A DNA stretch of 49,464 nucleotides from contig JAILGA010000015.1 of the NCBI GenBank assembly GCA_024697225.1, positions 1-49,464 on the forward strand, in the 5' to 3' direction. Numbering within the stretch: position 1 is the stretch's first letter; each line of letters starts with the position of its first letter. Origin of the DNA: Lachnospiraceae bacterium. Its GTDB lineage: Bacteria; Bacillota; Clostridia; Lachnospirales; Lachnospiraceae. A program made the position numbers and the translations under genes. The notes below the pieces were generated by a model, which saw only the letters and a program-made list of their open reading frames with translations, was not told the origin of the DNA and did not search any database. Shown here one piece after another: positions 9,362-18,063 of this stretch.

Positions 9362-11952
9362 AGCATTACTATACAGATAAGGCCATGCACGCGCTGAAGG
9401 AGGCGCAGCGCGTGGCCAGGGATCTCGGTGTCAGCTATGTCGGCACGGAGCATCTTCTGATGGGACTTCTCAGGGAGGACGGAAGCGCCGCAAAAAGACT
9501 TCTTGAGAGCAACGGCGTGGTCGAGGACAGGATGATGGAGATGCTCGCGGAGCTCATAATACCCGAATCCTCCATTCAGACCATGGACAGGGACGGATTT
9601 TCGCCCAGAGCCGAAGCCGTGCTGTCCGAAGCGGGAAAGCTTGCGGAGCGTTTTCATGCCAAAAAAGTGGGAACGGAGCACATATTGCTCGCCATAATCC
9701 GCGAGGGGGAAAATGTCGCTGCGAGACTCATGGGAACGATAGGCGTCAATCTGCAGAAGGTGTACGCCGAGACCCTTGCGTCCATGGGTGAGGATCCTAA
9801 TCTCGTCAAGGAGGATCTCGGACGCAGACAGAATTCAAAGAAGAATTCGGCCCTTGAGCAGTTCACAAGGGATCTCACGGCCATGGCAGAGGAGGGAAAG
9901 CTCGATCCCATTATCGGAAGGGATACTGAGATCAGGCGTGTCATCCAGACCTTAAGCCGCAGGACCAAGAACAATCCCTGTCTCATCGGTGAGTCCGGTG
10001 TCGGAAAGACAGCGGTGGTGGAGGGGCTAGCACAGAGGATCGTATCCGGCGATGTGCCGTTTACAGTGCAGGACAAGAGAGTACTCACCCTGGATCTGTC
10101 GGGTATGATAGCCGGATCCAAGTATCGCGGCGAGTTCGAGGAGAGGATCAAGAAGATGATCCGCGAGGTCACGGAGAGCGGAAATGTCATCCTCTTCATT
10201 GACGAGATGCATACGCTGATAGGCGCCGGAGGCGCCGAGGGCGCGGTGGACGCCTCCAATATCTTAAAGCCCTCGCTTGCAAGAGGTGAGCTGCAGATGA
10301 TCGGCGCAACCACGGTCAGTGAGTATCACAAATATGTAGAAAAAGATGCCGCTCTTGAGAGACGCTTCCAGCCGATATCGGTTGAGGAACCCACCAAAAA
10401 GGAGGCGATACGCATACTCGAGGGCATAGCCCACAAGTATGAGGAGCACCACAGGGTGCATATAGAGCATGAGGCATTAGAGGCCGCCGTCAATCTGTCG
10501 GAGCGCTACATCAATGACAGAAATCTTCCGGATAAGGCCATCGACCTCATCGATGAGGCCTCAAGTGCCGTGAGGTTAAGGAGCGGAAAGTCAGGCGCCA
10601 GACACAGGCAGATTCAGGAGCAGATCGCGGAGCTTGACGGCATGATAGAGGACGCGCTCAGAAGGGAAGACTTCGCGGCGGCGGGACTCTATAACAAGAA
10701 GCAGACCGCACTCATTAAAAAACAGACCAGGATGATAAAGGAAGCGGAGAAGCAGAGTCCCGACAGGGATCCGGCCGTCACGGAACAGGATATCGCGCAG
10801 GTTGTCTCGGACTGGACGGGAGTTCCTTTAAAGAAACTCGAGGAAAAGGAGACCGAAAGGCTCTTAAAGCTTGAGGACGAGCTGCATAAGAGGGTCATAG
10901 GTCAGCAGGATGCCGTCACGGCGCTCTCCCGTGCGATAAGGAGAGGCAGAGTGGGACTTCAGGATCCCAACAGACCCATAGGCTCATTCCTGTTCCTCGG
11001 CCCCACCGGCGTCGGTAAGACGGAGCTTTCAAAAGCCCTTGCCCAGACCATGTTCGGCACCGAGGAGGCCCTCATAAGGGTTGATATGTCCGAATACATG
11101 GAGTCCTATTCGGTCTCCAAGATGATAGGCTCGCCCCCCGGGTACGTGGGACATGAGGACGGCGGTCAGCTCTCCGAGAAGGTCAGACGCCATCCCTATT
11201 CGGTCATACTCTTTGATGAGGTGGAAAAGGCTCATCCGGATATCTTCAACGTGCTGCTCCAGGTGCTCGATGACGGGCATATCACGGATTCCAAGGGCAG
11301 AAAGGTGAGCTTCAAGAATACCATACTCATCATGACCAGCAACGTGGGAGCCCAAAGGATAGTGGAGCCCAAAAAGCTCGGCTTTTCACAGGAGGACGAC
11401 GCCCAGAAGGACTACGAGCGCATGAAGAAGGGCGTGATGGAGGAGGTGAAGCGTCTCTTCAAGCCCGAATTCATCAACAGGATAGATGAGATAATGGTCT
11501 TCCATCCGCTGACAGAGGACGAGATGGAGCAGATCGTCGGTCTTCTTCTGAACGATCTTACAAAGCGCGCGAAAGAGCAGCTGGGAATAACGATTCACGT
11601 TCCGCAGGCAGTGAAGAGGTATATCGTAAAGAAGCATGAGAACGCCAAGATGGGTGCAAGACCGCTGAAGCGTGCGGTACAGACGGAGATCGAGGATCTT
11701 CTGGCACAGGAGCTTCTTTCCGGCAAATTCGGACAGGGAGATGCTGTCAGCTTTTCGGTGAGCGGCGACAGGATAGTGATAAAGGAGCGAAAGTCCAAAA
11801 GGACGGCTTCGGGATCCGAAGATAAGAAAAAGGTGAGTGCGGGCAGGACAAAGCCTGTAAGAAGACAGGTAAAAGGAAAGGTGAAACAAAAGTCAGAGGC
11901 GGCAACGGCAAAAAAGACCACAAGGAGGAAAAACAATGGCGGCGATCAGTGA
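9358..11952 (+). CDS. clpC: ATP-dependent Clp protease ATPase subunit ClpC
   Basis: 864 residues. Hexameric AAA+ unfoldase that feeds proteins into the ClpP chamber in the cytoplasm. Visible parts: double Clp_N repeat (about 1-145), first Walker A GESGVGKT (211-218), Walker B ending FIDEMH, a UVR-type middle coiled coil (about 418-455) that marks ClpC rather than ClpB or ClpA, second Walker A GPTGVGKT (548-555), and an LGF loop before the D2 C-terminal part, the usual ClpP-docking position. After the normal end it carries a basic tail of about 50 residues rich in Lys, Arg and Ser, longer than most ClpC proteins. It overlaps the regulator upstream by 4 nt and the next gene by 17 nt, so the operon is tightly coupled. 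No McsB or McsA gene is present nearby. Confidence 0.96.
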   Translation: MKHYYTDKAMHALKEAQRVARDLGVSYVGTEHLLMGLLREDGSAAKRLLESNGVVEDRMMEMLAELIIPESSIQTMDRDGFSPRAEAVLSEAGKLAERFHAKKVGTEHILLAIIREGENVAARLMGTIGVNLQKVYAETLASMGEDPNLVKEDLGRRQNSKKNSALEQFTRDLTAMAEEGKLDPIIGRDTEIRRVIQTLSRRTKNNPCLIGESGVGKTAVVEGLAQRIVSGDVPFTVQDKRVLTLDLSGMIAGSKYRGEFEERIKKMIREVTESGNVILFIDEMHTLIGAGGAEGAVDASNILKPSLARGELQMIGATTVSEYHKYVEKDAALERRFQPISVEEPTKKEAIRILEGIAHKYEEHHRVHIEHEALEAAVNLSERYINDRNLPDKAIDLIDEASSAVRLRSGKSGARHRQIQEQIAELDGMIEDALRREDFAAAGLYNKKQTALIKKQTRMIKEAEKQSPDRDPAVTEQDIAQVVSDWTGVPLKKLEEKETERLLKLEDELHKRVIGQQDAVTALSRAIRRGRVGLQDPNRPIGSFLFLGPTGVGKTELSKALAQTMFGTEEALIRVDMSEYMESYSVSKMIGSPPGYVGHEDGGQLSEKVRRHPYSVILFDEVEKAHPDIFNVLLQVLDDGHITDSKGRKVSFKNTILIMTSNVGAQRIVEPKKLGFSQEDDAQKDYERMKKGVMEEVKRLFKPEFINRIDEIMVFHPLTEDEMEQIVGLLLNDLTKRAKEQLGITIHVPQAVKRYIVKKHENAKMGARPLKRAVQTEIEDLLAQELLSGKFGQGDAVSFSVSGDRIVIKERKSKRTASGSEDKKKVSAGRTKPVRRQVKGKVKQKSEAATAKKTTRRKNNGGDQ

Positions 11953-12343
11953 GATCATCAGAAGCGAAAGTGACCGGACAGTGAGCTTCGGCGACTACAC
12001 GCAGAAGGAGAAAAAGAAGGCTGACAACTTCAGTCACGCCGGAAACGTGTACAAGGTGCGGACCTTTGCGGAGATCACCAAGCTTGAAAAGAACGATATG
12101 TTCGTTTATGAGTCGGTTCCCGGAACTGCGGTGTCGCATTTTGCCGAGGATGAGAACGGCGTCTCCTTCACAGCGGAAGGACCCGCCGATGCGCAGGTGA
12201 CGCTGGGCCTCAAGGAGAATACCACCTACAGGATCTTTATCGATGACAATGAGGTCGGAGCCATGAGCACGGGTATAAGCGGAAAGCTCTCACTGTCCCT
12301 TGCCCTCACGGAGGGTGAGAAGAAGGTGAACGTCAGGATCTGA
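11936..12343 (+). CDS. Conserved protein of unknown function between clpC and radA
   Basis: 135 residues, soluble, no signal peptide or membrane helix, apparently beta-rich in its C-terminal half. ATG 11936 is preceded by AAGGAGG inside the end of clpC, and the two genes overlap by 17 nt in different frames. Motifs include KKADNFSHAGNVYKVRTF and NDMFVYESVPGTAV. I recall similar proteins at the same place in Lachnospiraceae genomes, some labelled endosialidase; nothing in this sequence supports enzymatic activity, so I give no function. Coupling to clpC and radA suggests a role in proteostasis or stress, but this is only inference from position. Confidence 0.8.
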   Translation: MAAISEIIRSESDRTVSFGDYTQKEKKKADNFSHAGNVYKVRTFAEITKLEKNDMFVYESVPGTAVSHFAEDENGVSFTAEGPADAQVTLGLKENTTYRIFIDDNEVGAMSTGISGKLSLSLALTEGEKKVNVRI

Positions 12344-12350
12344 AGGAGAT

Positions 12351-13721
12351 ATGGCGGCGAAGACAGTCAAAAGCAGGTTCTTTTGTCAGAACTGCGGATA
12401 TGAATCCTCGAAGTGGATGGGGCAGTGCCCCGGATGCCGTGAGTGGAACTCGATGGTCGAGGAGCCTGTCGTCGCGTCATCGGCTAAGAAAGCTTCATCG
12501 GGCAGAGCGGGAAACGCCAGCTCAAAACCTGTAACGCTGAAGGAAGTGACAGTCTCCGAGGGGACCAGGATCGATACGGGCATCGGTGAGTTTAACAGGG
12601 TGCTGGGATCCGGGCTTGTAAAGGGCGCCATGACACTCATAGGCGGCGACCCGGGCATCGGAAAATCCACGCTCTTACTGCAGGCAGCCGGAAATATGAG
12701 CACCGTGAGCGGCGGCGTATTGTATGTATCCGGTGAGGAATCCCTGCCCCAGATAAAGCTCAGAGCCGACAGACTCGGGGACTTCGGAGACGGCGCGAGG
12801 TTTCTGTGCGAGACGGATCTCGACGAGGTGGTTTCGGTCGTGATGCGCGAAAAACCGGGGATTCTGATCATAGATTCCATCCAGACCATGTCCAGCTCCG
12901 ATGTCAGTGCCGCACCCGGCAGCGTATCCCAGGTGCGTGAGGCCACGGGAAAGCTGATGCGTCTCGCCAAGGAGGAGGGCGTTTCCGTCTTTATAGTCGG
13001 ACACGTCACCAAGGAGGGAACTGTGGCCGGCCCCAGGGTGCTGGAACATATGGTGGACACCGTGCTCTATTTTGAGGGCGACCGCCACGCATCATACAGA
13101 GTGCTCAGGGCTGTAAAAAACAGATTCGGATCCACCAATGAGATAGGTGTTTTCGAGATGTGTTCCGAAGGACTGAAGGAGGTGCCCAATCCCTCACAGT
13201 TCATGCTTGAGGGCAGACCTGTGGATGCCGGCGGATCCGTGGTCACCTGTGCGATCGAGGGAACCAGACCCATATTGATGGAGGTTCAGGCTCTGGTGGC
13301 GCGGACGAACTTTGGTTTTCCCAGAAGACAGGCGACCGGGGCTGATTTAAACCGCGTCAATCTCCTGATGGCGGTACTTGAAAAGAGAGTCGGTCTTGCG
13401 CTTTCTGACTGCGATGCATATGTAAATCTGGCAGGCGGTATAAGAGCCGATGAACCGGCGCTGGATCTCGGCATCTGTCTCGCGATAGCCTCAAGCTTCA
13501 GAAACAGGCCTGTTGACGAAAAGACAGCCGTATTCGGAGAAGTAGGCCTTTCCGGTGAGGTCAGGACCGTAAACCTGGCAGATCTGAGGGTGGCCGAAGC
13601 GGCAAGACTTGGCTTCACCTCATGCGTGCTGCCTGCCGCCCAGGCGGAGCGAATCAGGGCTCCGGAGGGCATAAAGCTGATCGGTGTAAGCAATCTGAAG
13701 GAAGCCCTGCAAATAGTCTGA
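12351..13721 (+). CDS. radA: DNA repair protein RadA
   Basis: 456 residues. RecA-like ATPase that drives branch migration during recombinational repair. The N-terminal zinc finger has Cys 12, 15, 26 and 29. Walker A GGDPGIGKST lies near residues 98-107. The RadA-specific KNRFG motif is near 256-260, and a Lon-protease-like C-terminal domain fills about 290-456. The AAGGAG site ends only 2 nt before ATG 12351, which is closer than usual; no better in-frame start keeps the zinc finger, so this start is kept. Last gene of the GntR-clpC operon, as in many Firmicutes where radA follows clpC. Confidence 0.96.
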   Translation: MAAKTVKSRFFCQNCGYESSKWMGQCPGCREWNSMVEEPVVASSAKKASSGRAGNASSKPVTLKEVTVSEGTRIDTGIGEFNRVLGSGLVKGAMTLIGGDPGIGKSTLLLQAAGNMSTVSGGVLYVSGEESLPQIKLRADRLGDFGDGARFLCETDLDEVVSVVMREKPGILIIDSIQTMSSSDVSAAPGSVSQVREATGKLMRLAKEEGVSVFIVGHVTKEGTVAGPRVLEHMVDTVLYFEGDRHASYRVLRAVKNRFGSTNEIGVFEMCSEGLKEVPNPSQFMLEGRPVDAGGSVVTCAIEGTRPILMEVQALVARTNFGFPRRQATGADLNRVNLLMAVLEKRVGLALSDCDAYVNLAGGIRADEPALDLGICLAIASSFRNRPVDEKTAVFGEVGLSGEVRTVNLADLRVAEAARLGFTSCVLPAAQAERIRAPEGIKLIGVSNLKEALQIV

Positions 13722-13735
13722 CAATTTATCAAATA

Positions 13736-13765
13736 GTTAGACTTTTTGGCTAACACGCTTTTTTT
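13736..13765 (+). terminator. Possible weak terminator after radA
   Basis: GTTAG (13736-13740) can pair with CTAAC (13750-13754). Four bases later comes a T7 run (13759-13765). The stem is only five base pairs and detached from the T run, so it may be inefficient. Confidence 0.3.
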
Positions 13766-13784
13766 CCCCAAAGTACGCGAACTA

Positions 13785-13795
13785 TATAATATAAT
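13785..13795 (+). promoter_or_regulatory. Overlapping -10 elements of the sigI promoter
   Basis: Two overlapping TATAAT hexamers (13785-13790 and 13790-13795) lie in an AT-rich stretch after radA. No good -35 is visible at the right distance (TTTTCC-like only). Transcription would begin close to 13797-13803, so the ATG at 13799 would be leaderless and the ATG at 13850 would have a leader of about 50 nt. Confidence 0.5.
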
Positions 13796-13849
13796 GAGAT
13801 GGTTACTTTCAACATCTTAACCATTTCATTGAACTGCCGGAGACTATTG

Positions 13850-14611
13850 ATGGAAGACAGGGATCGGGTGGATATACTCGCCGCCCGTGAGGATGAACGG
13901 GTTTTTGAGAACCTGGTCGCAAAATACAAGACTTTTATCCTCTATCAGGCATTTAGGGCAGTTCGTCATTTTGTGACTACCGGTGATGATGAATGGTCTG
14001 TTGCTCTTGGCGCTTTTTCGGAGGCCGTGACATCCTGGGACAGCGAAAAAGGACCTTTCAGACCTTTTGCGGCACTTGTCATCAGGCGCAGACTTGCGGA
14101 TTACATACAGACAGAAGCCAGGCATTCACCCGAGATTTCCGTGGAACCTCAGCTTCTGTCGGGCGAATACGAGGACGAGGATGATGCTTCCGGTGCCAGG
14201 ATACGATCTACCGTATATGAGGTTTCGGGATATGCGGACGAAGGATCCACACCGGGATATTCTGCTGCAAGAGACGAGATAGACGCAGTCAGAAAGCTTA
14301 TCGAGCCCTACGGGTTCACCTTTGAGGATCTGGTGTCCTGCTCTCCGAAGGCGGAAAAGACCAGGAAAAGCTGTGCCGCCGCGATCGGAACTCTGATCAT
14401 CTCGGAGGAGCTTTTCGGGACGATGCGCAGGGACAGACAGCTTCCGATGAAGCAGCTGACAGAGAGCTCGGGAGTGGACAGAAGGATAATCGAGCGCCAC
14501 AGGCGGTATATAATCGCAGCGGCGGAAATAATGAAAGGCGATTATCCGCTGATAGGTTCTTACCTTGAGGCGGTGAAGGAATACATAGAAGGAATGCGTG
14601 AATCTGAATGA
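13850..14611 (+). CDS. sigI: RNA polymerase sigma factor SigI
   Basis: 253 residues from ATG 13850. A sigma-70 region 2 domain (about 18-90) includes the ALGAFSEAVTSWDSEKGPF core. The SigI-specific C-terminal domain has LVSCSPKAEKTRKSC, LPMKQL and an IIERHRRYIIA helix-turn-helix. GGAG at 13839-13842 is 7 nt before this ATG. An in-frame ATG at 13799 would add 17 residues not typical of SigI and lies about where transcription should start. The stop overlaps rsgI by ATGA, the usual sigI-rsgI coupling. In cellulolytic Clostridia SigI factors turn on polysaccharide-degradation genes; in Bacillus they answer heat and envelope stress. Which applies here cannot be read from the sequence. Confidence 0.9.
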   Translation: MEDRDRVDILAAREDERVFENLVAKYKTFILYQAFRAVRHFVTTGDDEWSVALGAFSEAVTSWDSEKGPFRPFAALVIRRRLADYIQTEARHSPEISVEPQLLSGEYEDEDDASGARIRSTVYEVSGYADEGSTPGYSAARDEIDAVRKLIEPYGFTFEDLVSCSPKAEKTRKSCAAAIGTLIISEELFGTMRRDRQLPMKQLTESSGVDRRIIERHRRYIIAAAEIMKGDYPLIGSYLEAVKEYIEGMRESE

Positions 14612-16023
14612 AGGCACTGGTACTGGAAAACAGAAAAGGATCGAGCACCGTTCTCACGGAGAATGGTTCTGTGGTGCGCGTCGACGGCGAATACGAAGTC
14701 GGAAGGAAGCTGATCCTGAAGGAAAAGAACGAAGACCGCAAGGGTAAGGTGGTAAACGGCTTTGCCAAGCGCATAATAGCCGCTGCCGCCGCCGCTGTCT
14801 TTTTCATCGCGAGCGCGGGCGGTTTCTGCTATGAGACAGCCTATGCCTGCTCATATGTATCTCTCGACGTCAACCCGTCGATAGAGTTTTCTCTCAACCG
14901 TATGGACAAGGTTCTAAGCGTAAAGCCCATGAACGAGGACGCTGAGGCCATAGTGGACAGACTTGTCAAAGAGGATATAAAAGGGAAATCCCTTTCGGTT
15001 GCAATTTCCAAGACGAGGGAAGTCGTGAAGGAGATGGATCTCGAGGGAGACGATGACGACAAGACCTATCTCGTCGATATATCCTCTGATTCCGAGAGGC
15101 GTACAAAGAGACTTACACGTGAGATAGAGTCGGCTTTTGACGACGACGCAGATGAGACTGAGGCGGATAAGCCGCAGACAAAGCTGGTTCTTGTGAACTC
15201 CAGCGTAAATGACAGAAACACCGCCCAGAGCCTGGGGATCAGCACCGGCAGATATACGGCGATGAAACAGGCCAGGGAGGAGAACGGCGACGACGATATA
15301 GATGAGCATGTAGTCGGCGAGTACAAAAGCAAGGCTGTCAGGGAGATCGTAAAGGACAGCGGAGCAAAGGCAGTTGCAAAAAATACCGCGGATAACAGCG
15401 CTGCGGCGGCTTCCACCGGGGAACCGAAGCCCGCTCAGCCGGTGGTCATACAGCCCGCACCTGCGCCTGAACCTCCGGCACAGGAGATCGTGCCCGAGGA
15501 GCAGCCTGCACCTGCCCCGCAGCCCGCACCGCAGGAGAAAAAGAAGCCCGAATCCGGGAAAAAGAAGAAGAGCGACAAAAAGGACGAGGATAAGAAGGAA
15601 GAGGAGAATGACGCATCAGCCGGAGAGACCGGAGATGCTTCAGAAGGAACGACCACGGATCCGGGCACGGGTTCGACAGAGGCGGCCGGCGAGGATGAAG
15701 GCTTTGCTTCTGAGGACGCAAGCGCAGCAGGCTCCACTGAAAGCGGTGATCCGTCCGCTGCCTCCACGGGAGATACTGCCGGGGAAGCCGCAAGTCAGGA
15801 TGATCAGACTGTGACGGACGGCTCTGAGGGCGGAAGCGGTGCGACAGATACCGCAGCATCTTCCGGCGAGGGCTCCGGCGCGGAGAGCGGCGATGAGAAC
15901 GAGCAGACCAATGACGCATCTGAAGGTTCGGGTGCGACAGATGAGAGCGCTGTTCAGGATCAGAGTGAGGTTCAGACATGTGAATCCGCTGAAGCTGCAA
16001 ACTCGGGGGATACAGCAGAGTAA
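14608..16023 (+). CDS. rsgI: RsgI-like membrane anti-sigma factor
   Basis: 471 residues. The N-terminal cytosolic RsgI domain (about 1-52) binds SigI. One membrane helix follows (about 55-75), then the RsgI extracellular domain with the hallmark YVSLDVNPSIEFSLNR. Its Asn89-Pro90 is the family site of autoproteolysis needed for signalling. In C. thermocellum the outer end usually carries a carbohydrate-binding or glycosidase domain. Here, from about residue 250, it is a Pro/Ala/Glu stretch, a Lys-rich patch and then 140 residues dominated by Ser, Asp, Glu, Gly and Thr, with no folded sensor domain recognised. Coupled to sigI by a 4-nt overlap. Confidence 0.9.
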   Translation: MKALVLENRKGSSTVLTENGSVVRVDGEYEVGRKLILKEKNEDRKGKVVNGFAKRIIAAAAAAVFFIASAGGFCYETAYACSYVSLDVNPSIEFSLNRMDKVLSVKPMNEDAEAIVDRLVKEDIKGKSLSVAISKTREVVKEMDLEGDDDDKTYLVDISSDSERRTKRLTREIESAFDDDADETEADKPQTKLVLVNSSVNDRNTAQSLGISTGRYTAMKQAREENGDDDIDEHVVGEYKSKAVREIVKDSGAKAVAKNTADNSAAAASTGEPKPAQPVVIQPAPAPEPPAQEIVPEEQPAPAPQPAPQEKKKPESGKKKKSDKKDEDKKEEENDASAGETGDASEGTTTDPGTGSTEAAGEDEGFASEDASAAGSTESGDPSAASTGDTAGEAASQDDQTVTDGSEGGSGATDTAASSGEGSGAESGDENEQTNDASEGSGATDESAVQDQSEVQTCESAEAANSGDTAE

Positions 16024-16024
16024 C

Positions 16025-16052
16025 TTGCTTTTTTTCGGGAATCAGATATAAT
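16025..16052 (+). promoter_or_regulatory. Promoter giving a leaderless mRNA
   Basis: TTGCTT (16025-16030), a 16-bp spacer, then a perfect TATAAT (16047-16052). Only six bases separate the -10 element from ATG 16059, so transcription should begin at or within a base or two of the start codon. No Shine-Dalgarno sequence is present. Confidence 0.7.
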
Positions 16053-16058
16053 GGCTTT

Positions 16059-17159
16059 ATGAAAAAGCTTAACGGCACTGTAATAGTGACATACAGGTGC
16101 AATGCAAGGTGCACGATGTGCAACCGCTACAAGGCACCCTCCCTTCCCCAGGAAGAGATATCGATAGAAACCATAAAGAAGCTCCCGCCCATGTACTTTA
16201 CGAATGTTACGGGCGGTGAGCCTTTTTTGCGTGAAGATCTGAGGGATGTGATCGCAGAACTCAGAAAAAAGAGCGACCGCATAGTCATTTCGACCAACGG
16301 CTTCTTTACCGACAGGATCATCGCGCTCTGCCGCGAGTTCCCGGACATCGGTATACGCGTTTCCATTGAGGGACTTGAGAATACCAACAACGAGATCAGA
16401 GGCCTTCCCGACGGCTTCAAAAGGGGCGTTGAAACCCTTAAGAAACTGAGGGAGATGGGACTTAAGGACGTGGGCTTCGGTATGACGGTCCAGGATAAGA
16501 ATGCACCCGATCTCGTGCCGCTTTATGAACTCTCTAACGAACTGGATATGGAGTTTGCGACAGCTTCGCTGCACAACAGCTTCTATTTCGTTGAGACAGG
16601 GAATAAGATCTACGACAGGCCCATGGTGGCACAGAATTTCGAAAACCTTGTGAACAGACTGCTTCAGTCGGGCAGCCCGAAAAAATGGTTCAGGGCATAT
16701 TTCAACCATGGTCTTATCAATTATATATACGGTCAGGAGAGGCTGCTCCCCTGTGATATGAGCTTTGACACCTTTTTCATCGACCCCTACGGCGACGTGA
16801 TGCCCTGCAACGGCACCAAAGACAAGGAGGTCATGGGCAACCTAAACCGCCAGACCTGGGACGAGCTGTGGAATTCCCCCGAGGCGGAGCGCGTGCGCTC
16901 GGTGGTGCGCCATTGCAGCCGCAAGTGCTGGATGATAGGCTCAGTGTCCCCGGCCATGCACAAATATATCATGAAGCCCGCCTGGTGGGTATTTGTTCAC
17001 AAATTCCTGCGGTTCTTTAAGAAGAAAAAGTACAGCATGTACGAGATCCCTGCCTGCTGCGATTTAAGAGACGGCAGAGTGACCGCGGGAGAACTGGACC
17101 GCCTCGGTACCTGCGACCCGAAGGCCATAGCTAATGACGGCCTGAAACACGGGGAGTAG
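16059..17159 (+). CDS. Radical SAM/SPASM-type protein
   Basis: 366 residues. The N-terminal motif CNARCTMC (CxxxCxxC) holds the S-adenosylmethionine-cleaving 4Fe-4S cluster, with the GGEPF SAM-binding motif following near residue 51. The C-terminal part has a SPASM-like cysteine pattern: CDMSFDTFFIDPYGDVMPC, then CSRKC. This suggests an auxiliary cluster. Such proteins modify peptides, lipids or sugars; no precursor peptide or glycosyltransferase lies beside it, so the substrate is not assigned. The start is fixed because the cluster cysteines begin at about residue 14, leaving no room for a later ATG. It is monocistronic and converges on the minus-strand sugar operon. Confidence 0.85.
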   Translation: MKKLNGTVIVTYRCNARCTMCNRYKAPSLPQEEISIETIKKLPPMYFTNVTGGEPFLREDLRDVIAELRKKSDRIVISTNGFFTDRIIALCREFPDIGIRVSIEGLENTNNEIRGLPDGFKRGVETLKKLREMGLKDVGFGMTVQDKNAPDLVPLYELSNELDMEFATASLHNSFYFVETGNKIYDRPMVAQNFENLVNRLLQSGSPKKWFRAYFNHGLINYIYGQERLLPCDMSFDTFFIDPYGDVMPCNGTKDKEVMGNLNRQTWDELWNSPEAERVRSVVRHCSRKCWMIGSVSPAMHKYIMKPAWWVFVHKFLRFFKKKKYSMYEIPACCDLRDGRVTAGELDRLGTCDPKAIANDGLKHGE

Positions 17160-17171
17160 AGTGCAGGCTGC

Positions 17172-18050
17172 TCACAGCATGTTTTCTATAACCGGCATGG
17201 GCTTCCCGAAATCAAATCCATAGAATTTCATGGCGTTTTTGCCCAGGAAGGCTTCCTTTTCATCGTCGGTGAGCCTGCCGGTCTCCTCAATGAAACGACT
17301 TGACATGGAGTAGGTGATCTCTGTCATCGTCCTCGGATAATCAGAGCCCCACATGAGCTTTTCCATGCCGCAGATCGAGGCAGCTGTCCTTATAGCTTCC
17401 ACTGCTGAGGGGAAGGGATAAAATTCCCTGTTGAACAGCCAGGTGAGCCCGCCGCTCTCGACATAGACATTGGGATTGACCGCCAATTCTATCTGCTTCT
17501 CCCAGCCCTTTGTGGTCACCATACCGAAGTGTCCTATGGCCATACGGAGTTCCGGGCATTCCTTTATGACCTCCGACAGGGAATCCGTCTGCGCATCGCC
17601 GTCCGCCAGATCGAGCCCCACAAAGAGACCGGCCTTTTGCGCCTCCTTAAACACCTGCATGTGCGCGGTGAGATCCTGATCCGCAAGCCTCCCGGCACAG
17701 ATCTTGATGCCGTCAAACCCATCGAGTCTGAAATCGTCATTTTCCCGGTACAGTGAGCAGATCTTTATCCGGTCGGGGTATGCCGCCTTTGCCTTCAGAA
17801 GATAATCGTCCTGATCCCCGTCCATGTATTCCTGCGTTATGACGGCGCCGTTTACGCGGGAGTAGTTCATATTGGCGATAAGACGTTCAAAGGTATTCCT
17901 GTCATCATCCATATAGGCCGGCATCATCTGCCGCACGCTGCCGCAGAAGTCGGATTTTCCGCCTCCGATACCGAAAACAGGCTTTCCGTTTATGATGCCG
18001 TCCTGCTTTTCCCAGAGATGTACATGTGCATCTATCTTTATGCAGTCCAT
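17172..18050 (-). CDS. Amidohydrolase-family sugar lactonase (COG3618-like)
   Basis: 292 residues. TIM-barrel metal-dependent hydrolase: HxH at His9/His11 in DAHVHLWE, a GHFG motif, WGSDYPRT with the conserved Asp, and FLGKNAMKFYGF at the end. This set matches the family of L-fuconolactonases, L-rhamnonolactonases and 2-pyrone-4,6-dicarboxylate hydrolases. AGGAGG lies just before ATG 18050, and the gene sits 13 nt after the dehydrogenase upstream. Together with two dehydrogenases it fits an oxidative route, sugar to lactone to sugar acid. The exact sugar is not determined. No dehydratase, aldolase or transporter lies in the window. Confidence 0.8.
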   Translation of the reverse strand: MDCIKIDAHVHLWEKQDGIINGKPVFGIGGGKSDFCGSVRQMMPAYMDDDRNTFERLIANMNYSRVNGAVITQEYMDGDQDDYLLKAKAAYPDRIKICSLYRENDDFRLDGFDGIKICAGRLADQDLTAHMQVFKEAQKAGLFVGLDLADGDAQTDSLSEVIKECPELRMAIGHFGMVTTKGWEKQIELAVNPNVYVESGGLTWLFNREFYPFPSAVEAIRTAASICGMEKLMWGSDYPRTMTEITYSMSSRFIEETGRLTDDEKEAFLGKNAMKFYGFDFGKPMPVIENML

Positions 18051-18063
18051 ACTTCCTCCTGTC

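Noticed and set aside
13766-13781. SigI-type promoter (CCCC ... CGAA) before sigI
   Set aside because: The two words are only 8 bp apart, too close for the known -35/-10 spacing; TATAAT elements nearby explain transcription better.
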